From Lineus longissimus (Eukaryota; Nemertea; Pilidiophora; Heteronemertea; Lineidae): a stretch of 64,000 nucleotides of DNA. Under the pieces are notes generated by a model that was given only the letters and a program-made list of their open reading frames with translations, made no database searches and was not told where the DNA came from. The stretch lies in NCBI RefSeq assembly GCF_910592395.1, contig NC_088312.1, positions 21,583,292 through 21,647,291 of the forward strand, read 5' to 3'. The translations under genes and the position numbers were made by a program. Shown in pieces: positions 57,547 to 64,000 of this stretch (position 1 is its first letter; every line of letters starts with the position of its first letter).

Positions 57547-59554
57547 TTATTTCCCTGGGAAGCGTTTCGTAGCTAGGGTATATGCGTTGAATGGCAAGTT
57601 CTCTTTCATTTCATCTATCTCCTTCACCTGCAAGACCTTGTTATTCAAAATTAGAGTTTCCTTCATTTTCCCTTTCTGCAATTCACGATGAACGAAAGGA
57701 ACGTATTTTTCGAAATCTTTGCACTTTGGATTACCATACATACCACATACATCCGTAGCTTTGTAGTGGGTCACCAACATCTTTAGAACATCCCTTGGGG
57801 CCTGCAGCATGAGGGGCCCCAAGGGGCGCCTGTGGAGGGGAAATATTTCGTCAATTTTTGACACGTACCAGGTTGGATAATCTGAGCGCCGAATGTGCGT
57901 TGCGTTGCGGACGAAAAAGAACATGTCTATGGACGGAGTGTACCACCTACCAACGTCCTCCACATATACTGTCCCAGTTATGTGATCCCGGTCATGGAGC
58001 CGGATTTTATGATGTGTGCATTGCCTTGGAACAAAACGCTCCTGTTGGTCTATTTTATCAACAATATCAATTCTATCCTTATACTCTACCATGAGATCCA
58101 TGTCTTGGTCCCAAGGTATGACATCATGATGACGCCATGACCCCAAAAGTGTCCCAAAAGTCATGAAGTAGGTCCATTTGTGTTTGGTCGCCATTCTGTC
58201 AAAATAATCCAATAAACGAAGATAAGTCTGTCTGTATTTTCTTTCATCCATTCTGGAATCTAGGTTTTTACATACTAATGCTGGAACTGAGTGGTTCTTC
58301 GATTTGCTACATGGTGGCAACTCATAAAGCCGTGGATACTCGAGCTTGCCTGAAAATAGAATCAATGTAGGTTACGCCAACTCCATGTACTATGTGCAGT
58401 ACATGCACCTACCCCACCTGAACATTCGCGGTGAGCACTTAGAACCAGTTGAGACAGAAACAAAATATTCTTCTGAAATCCTCATTGCCTCCCCTGAGGT
58501 CGAAAAGTATTTCAAAAAATAGATGATGAACTATCATTGAGGTCAACAAGGTCCGCTTTTATCTTTCTTTTTGTCAATCACTTCTGATCCTGAGATTAAT
58601 ACAGAATATAAGGAATGTACGTGACCAGGTATGAAAAATCCCGATAAAATTATTATCAGAATAGGTTCTTAGTTCAGATCTAATTCAGTTTCGTATTCGT
58701 AAGTATATTGTCCACGTTCAGTCTTTAGAAGATTCTGGGTTGACAAGAATTTGACAAAAAATGACAAAAATAGTGTAAAGATTGCATTGCATGTACAGTT
58801 GATTTAATTTCTTACCTGGCTGTTTCTCTGCCGCCTTTTTTAATGTACCAGTAACTGTACTAGTACTAGTAGCTTTCTCCTCTTGACACACTGTGGTATA
58901 GATGTTGTGTCTGTATGAGTGTAGCATGAACAGACTGACTCCAAGAGTCACGATGGTCAGTACCGCAAACTTGGCCAGAAAGCATCTGAAACATTGAATA
59001 CGAACAACTATACACTGTGCAGTCTTGTGTAGCTTTGTCAGTATTTCATTTCAAATAGTTCATTGTTGGTGGTCATGCTTTGTCCGATTCTGGCAAAGTG
59101 AGTAGGCCTTTGTTTAAAAACTTCGAACTTTTCAATTTTCGGGTGAGATACCAGAATTTTATTTCAATCACTGCATTTTCTGTGCGAAAAGTTGCCAGTG
59201 CGAGTGTCATTTTCTCCTGAATTAGGCTACATAAACATGACCAGAGGGTTGTTTTCAGTATATAATAGTTTAACGTTTGGGATCCAAAAAATAGAATGTA
59301 CGGTCCATGTATACTGAATGTGTAAGAGAGAGAACAAACCCATTTCATCTTAAAAATACCAGTTCCTAGGGGGTCAAACTTGTGTTTTCACTGGTGCACA
59401 TTTTATCTTATTAGCTAGTATTAAGGATATATGCTGCTCATACCATATTTCACACCGCCCTGTCTGCTAATCGATGAAGGGCACAATTTGTTTGGTTCGA
59501 ATGGACGAAGGGAACCTGAAAGTATAATTACCTTGTTGTTGGACTAGCTGACAT
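57547..59554 (-). CDS. LicD/fukutin-type type II membrane transferase (three exons)
   Basis: Exons 59554-59532 (MSASPTT + AG), 58985-58816 and 58349-57547, with GT-AG borders and matching phases (2, then 1), giving 331 residues. Residues 9-29 (CFLAKFAVLTIVTLGVSLFM) form a membrane anchor after a short cytosolic tail, then a Ser/Thr/Lys stem, then the catalytic region. Signature: FGTLLGSWRHHDVIPWDQDM, with the acidic DQDMD cluster at about 145-149, the metal-nucleotide site of LicD/fukutin-like nucleotidyltransferase-fold enzymes that transfer phospho-sugar or phosphocholine groups to glycans. Inference: a Golgi enzyme modifying surface or secreted glycans. The actual donor and acceptor are unknown. 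A polyadenylation-type AATAAA overlaps the stop codon (AAATAAA). The ATG is the first codon after a pyrimidine-poor leader and is required to start before the anchor. Confidence 0.85.
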
Positions 59555-62500
59555 CTTAAATCCTGAACCGAGAAGACAAATTGGAATGAAGTTCAGATAA
59601 CCTGACTAAAATGTGTGCGTCACCACAAAAATGGATCACTTATCACATGCACTATCCGTCACATCCAATTTAGCCGAGCTGCCTGAAAAAGGAAGTGTCA
59701 GCAGTGATTTGTCCAATCAATTATCCAAAGGAAAAAGCGGTGGTCCTAAGACGATTAAGCAATTCATGCAAGAAGCATCTTGACCCTCAAACCTTGGATC
59801 CACTCCGGACTTCGTTACACCAACCTGTATGAGGGGAGGTAACGGCCCGATTGACTCAGTGTTGGAAAATATGAAATGTGACTCCGTTTTTGAAAACAGC
59901 TGCTCCGCTAGTTAGGCACTGTAAACTCTACTAACCAAGAGTTGTTTCGATTTCATGATTGAAAAACGGTCTACATGTCTACGCGTAGGTAATAGGCCAA
60001 CAATCAATATATCCCGTACCAACGAATTGCAAACTATTGGATAGGCCTACGACAAGAGACAATGAACAGCACAGCCAAACCTTTCTCTTCAACACTTAAC
60101 AGGTGCCAAGATATAAATGATGGCATGTTACAGAAGTACGGGGAAATGGAGAAATCAATGACTGAAGTTTACCTGTATGCACGAATGTACATGACGTATA
60201 TCCTGCTATCGAGGCGGCAAAACTTGATTGTGTTGAAGTTCTGATGATGTCCAATATACATTGTATATTTATCTGTAACATGCTCAAACATCTAAACTAG
60301 ATCAAGACTGCACTTGATAACTATCACTATGTTTTTAACCCAGATATGCAGGAGTTGTCAGCGCTCAACTCGCCTCAGTCGCGTTCTCCATCGTATAGCA
60401 ATGTAAAGTGAAGTACATCCGTCCATACCCGTCGGCCTAATTTTACCTTGAGAGTGTTTGCTATGTACGATCAGATGACTAAAATGTTAATTGGCTATTC
60501 TATAGCTAGACGTGCAACATTTATATGATTCAACTCTTCGATCTGTTGTTTGTGTTTTTTCAAGGTGCGTTTTCTCATGTGTTTGCAGGTTGTGTGGGGC
60601 TAGTGAACGCTAAGTGAGCATCTAAACGCACCGGCAACTGGAAGGTGTAATGAGAATCCTTGTTGGTAGAGAGAATAGCCTTCGACCTGCATGAAGATGG
60701 ATACCAAACTGGTCCTAACCCTGACTTTCAATGATAAGTCAACCCAAATCATCGGGTTTACTCTCTTGTGACTTACATTGTATTATTATATGTGAGGTAA
60801 GCTGAGTCTCAGGCACGAGGCTGTAAAAAATGTATTAACAAAAGGAAAAGCCTGATTGTTGCGCCAGGCCTGAAATCAGGACGGAACAAGACAGGGATTT
60901 TGCCAGTGACCTTATATATATTATGAAGCTGAAAAGAAAGTTTATATAAACCAAGAGTGTGGTTAAACGCCCATACAGCTGCATCCCATCAAGAGCCATG
61001 TCAAGAGGTGAACTCTATTTGCATCGTTTAGTTGGTGTGATCGTTCCACTTGCCTCCATATGCACACATTCCTTTCTTTTCATGCTATTTAGCCTACTTT
61101 GTTTTCCTGAATAAATTTTCTTTTTCATACATGCCTGACTAAAGCATACAAAATGCAAGGAGCAGAAAACAAAGCTCGGTGAACATTAAGAAGGAAGCAC
61201 CTGTGTCTGTAAATTTGCCAAACAAACACAGATGCTGAGGGTGTTATTTGGTTTTCTCCAAAGGCTGAATGCAACAATCGTATACACTTAACAACTGAAT
61301 AAGAAATCTGATCGCTCGGACAAAACAGTAAGAATGGTGTGTAATGGACGCATTGTATCTCGTAGGGTGTCCAGTTACCTCGTCCTTTGCAGGCTTAAAC
61401 GTCAGCAAATGTTTATCGTTAAGATGTCATTTGAAGTATATATTACGGATCGCTAGATATTGGATGTTGGTTCTAAATACAGTAGAATAAAACCATCAGC
61501 CGATACCCAGTTTAACGTAAGTTTGCCTACCCAGAGGTGAGATCTTGACTCACAGTTTCGATGCAAGAGGGACTGCGGTCGCTCAGGAGAGAGATACCGA
61601 AAGAACCAACTAAAATACTCGATATATGTTTCATGATTTTGTTGGGATAATTTTACAGAGAGGGGGATTACCTTGATAGAATATAGAACAACCCAATAGG
61701 CCTAACTAGAATTTGAAATTTGAATTTAATTAGTGGATAGAAGCGCAGGCGGGATATGACCTATCTTGGCTATGAGGCCATATCAGGAACGGGGGAACAT
61801 GATTTTCATGCCTGGCTATAGACAATTTAGCCTTCAGCCTCACATACATGTAGCTGAGGAATAATCGGAAATTATGGATTACCGTAGAAATTACCCGCGT
61901 CCCTGATATGCGTCCATTGCCTAGGATGGTCGAAGAGAAAAAGCCACGTTTCCTAGTTTGTGCCCATATGTTACCCTTCGGGAGTCAAACGTGTCATCAG
62001 ATCATCGGAAAGGACCAATCACAAAATGCTAGCATGGGATGATACACTCGTGATCGACACAATATGTTGTCGTTTAATGCAGTAATCGCAGGTTTGCTAA
62101 CCTTAACTGACACCAGCTTGGCTCACGTAAATATTAACCACATGTCTGATCCAAAAATGTATGCTCTAAGGCCTAGAATGGTAAAGTCCAAAAATATAAC
62201 AAACAGTGTTTCTGGACACTGTTACATATATTTCGGTTCTGCAAGTTGGAAGTTCGTTTTAATGTGCTGTACATGCCACTGAAACTTGGTAAATTTCGAC
62301 TGAAAGATTGGTGATTTTGTGTTATTTTGCTGGACAGTATATTTATCTAGCCAAACATCCCAGTCCGTGGTATACATATAGGACACAATGATTGAGCCCG
62401 AAAACCCATAATTATTTGTCAGTTCCAACTCATTAGCAACGTTAAGGCCAAAAAACAGTTAAAATAGGATTCTCGTCCGAACCTCTTCTTAAAATCGAGG

Positions 62501-62760
62501 CGGAGTGTGTGGGCAGCTTTTTATTTTTATTTCGACATGATGACAGACGTCAGAGTCTACACATTTCAAGAGAAAATGCGTCCGTACCATGACCTATGTG
62601 TACTGTGTCCCCGTCCTCTCCAATACGAACTTGAATGACGGATATCCCTGATGATGATAATATAATCAGAAATCGTACTCATATAAGGTGCTGTCAACAC
62701 GAATGCGCATATGAGGTCAGATGTAAAACGAAATTAAGTTATGGCAGAAAATGAAATACA
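59555..62760. other. No gene recognised
   Basis: About 3.2 kb upstream of the LicD-family gene. Open frames here (e.g. 60062-60244, 62064-62282) are short, lack family signatures and show no consistent splice series. Confidence 0.4.
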
Positions 62761-62762
62761 TT

Positions 62763-62791
62763 TTTGGGGGGGGGGGGGGGCGGCGGCGGCC
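62763..62791. repeat. Poly-G tract followed by CGG repeat
   Basis: A run of about 15 G preceded by TTTTT and followed by CGGCGGCGGCC. G-quadruplex-prone and a likely sequencing or assembly trouble spot. Confidence 0.7.
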
Positions 62792-63107
62792 GTAATCGTG
62801 GCGGGACGGACGAGAATCAAGTTTTCAATTGTACCTGGCCTAATCGGTTGTGGTTTAAAATGGTTTGACATTTGTAAAGGATGACACAAGGGAATATGCA
62901 CCGACCATAATCGCTCCTATACTAATTGTCAAAGTCAAGCCTCTTCATTTATAATGCACTATGTTGCTGACATGAATGACACTTCAGAAACTCGTTGTTG
63001 CATTTACTGCAGTATATAATTGGATGTGCTTCTGAACATTCAAAGAGTTTCAACGGCGAAACCGAAGCCTGCAGTAGCGAACTCATATGCAAGCTCTAAA
63101 ACGGTTT

Positions 63108-63314
63108 ATGCCTGTTTCGCCTATTCCTGTTTGGCCTATTCCTGTTTCGCCTGTTCCTGTTTGGCCTATTCCTGTTTGGCCTACTTCCTGTTTGGCCTAT
63201 TCCTGTTTGGCCTACTTCCTGTTTGGCCTACTTCCTGTTTGGCCTACTTTCCAGTACCAGGAATAGGCGGAACAGGAATAGGCGGAACAGGAATAGGCGG
63301 AACAGGAATACACC
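63108..63314. repeat. Fold-back minisatellite (CCTATTCCTGTTTGG)n and its inverse
   Basis: About ten copies of a 15-17-bp unit (TTCCTGTTTGGCCTA, with TTTCGCC variants) at 63108-63250 are followed by inverted copies (CAGGAATAGGCGGAA) at 63257-63308, so the block can fold into a long hairpin. An apparent plus-strand open frame here only reflects the repeat. Confidence 0.8.
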
Positions 63315-63437
63315 TCTAAAACAACTGCTGCTTGTATGACACTTGTAGGCCCAGTTCTTCAAGTTAGAGAAAATTACCTGACCAAATGCTATTTCACGAC
63401 TTATCATTCAGTTCAAAATCGTTTGGTTTCGTTTTTA

Positions 63438-64000
63438 CCCCTCAGCCCATAAAGGCTAGAGGGGTATTGTCGAGGCGTTCGCCGTTTGTCTGTCCGTCTG
63501 TCCGTCAGGCCGTCGGTCCGCCTGTCCGTATGTCCGTCGGTGCGTTGATCTCGTTTCCGGAGCATATATCCGTAACCATAAATGCTGGCCATTTCATCTC
63601 TGGGTGGTTTGAAGGTCTTATGGTACCATTGTGCCTTTTGGCAGTTTTGACGGTTTTCGACCTACACTTGGCCCCAGGGGGCGCTTCATGCAAAAAACTA
63701 CTTTTGGCTATATCTCATGAATTATGCTAGCTAGAATCATGATATTTTTACTGAAGACAGTACTCATAAGACTACATCACATAATACCCGGGTTTTTGAT
63801 TTGACCTACTTTTCAAGGTCACAGGGGTCAAGTAGCGTAAATTGACCATCAGTGGTTTCCGGAACATATATCCGTAACCATAAATGCTGGCCATTTCATC
63901 TCTGGGTGGTTTGAAGGTCTTATGGTACCATTGTGCCTTTTGGCAGTTTTGACGGTTTTCGACCTACACTTGGCCCCAGGGGGCGCTTCATGCAAAAAAC
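63438..64000. repeat. Interspersed repeat with GTCC/GTCT tract (runs off the right edge)
   Basis: Begins ACCCCTCAGCCCATAAAGGC and has a CCGTTTGTCTGTCCGTC tract. A segment of about 150 bp (TTTCCGGAGCATATATCCG onward, ending GGGCGCTTCATGCAAAAAAC) is present at 63555-63700 and again from 63856 to the window end. It also shares the CTTTTCAAGGTCACAG motif with the (GTC)n family. Confidence 0.65.

Overview
This is eukaryotic nuclear DNA from an invertebrate animal: GT-AG introns, interspersed non-LTR, Tc1, SINE, MITE and TRIM elements, minisatellites, and (GTC)n-bearing repeats opening with AGCTCACC. The repeats and the LicD-family gene suggest a marine lophotrochozoan or ambulacrarian. I cannot place it more precisely.

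The dominant object is one very large minus-strand gene running from about 41.8 kb down past the left edge. It has a signal-peptide exon (41765) followed by about 33 tiny exons of 12-102 nt, a PAN/apple-like exon, two von Willebrand A (vWFA) domains, and then 28 tandem copies of a 510/513-bp unit, each holding one 54- or 57-nt exon that encodes a Thr/Pro/Lys-rich repeat. Nearly every exon is phase 1 at both ends. The inferred splice product shows no stop codon from the signal peptide to the window edge. Three nested levels of exon duplication are visible: four related multi-exon modules (41-25.5 kb), three copies of a 2.07-kb three-exon cassette (25.5-19 kb), and the 28-unit array (14.2-0 kb). 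I infer a secreted, mucin-like, adhesive or extracellular-matrix protein. The name, function and species distribution are unknown to me.

Right of it, head to head, is a three-exon plus-strand acyl-CoA synthetase (43422-45711), then a decayed non-LTR retrotransposon (45.9-47.3 kb), an intronless class A GPCR on the minus strand (47915-49021), a repeat-rich stretch (49.9-57.4 kb: tandem repeats, a fold-back element, an RT fragment, a (GTC)n element, a SINE, a MITE and short hairpins), and a three-exon LicD-family type II membrane protein on the minus strand (57547-59554). From 59.6 to 63 kb I see no convincing gene. The right edge holds a fold-back minisatellite and another interspersed repeat.

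The introns of the large gene host a TRIM element with a tRNA-like sequence inside its LTRs, a 116-bp minisatellite split by a repeat insertion, two (GTC)n elements and a broken Tc1 transposon. All splice sites are read by eye and no transcript evidence was available.
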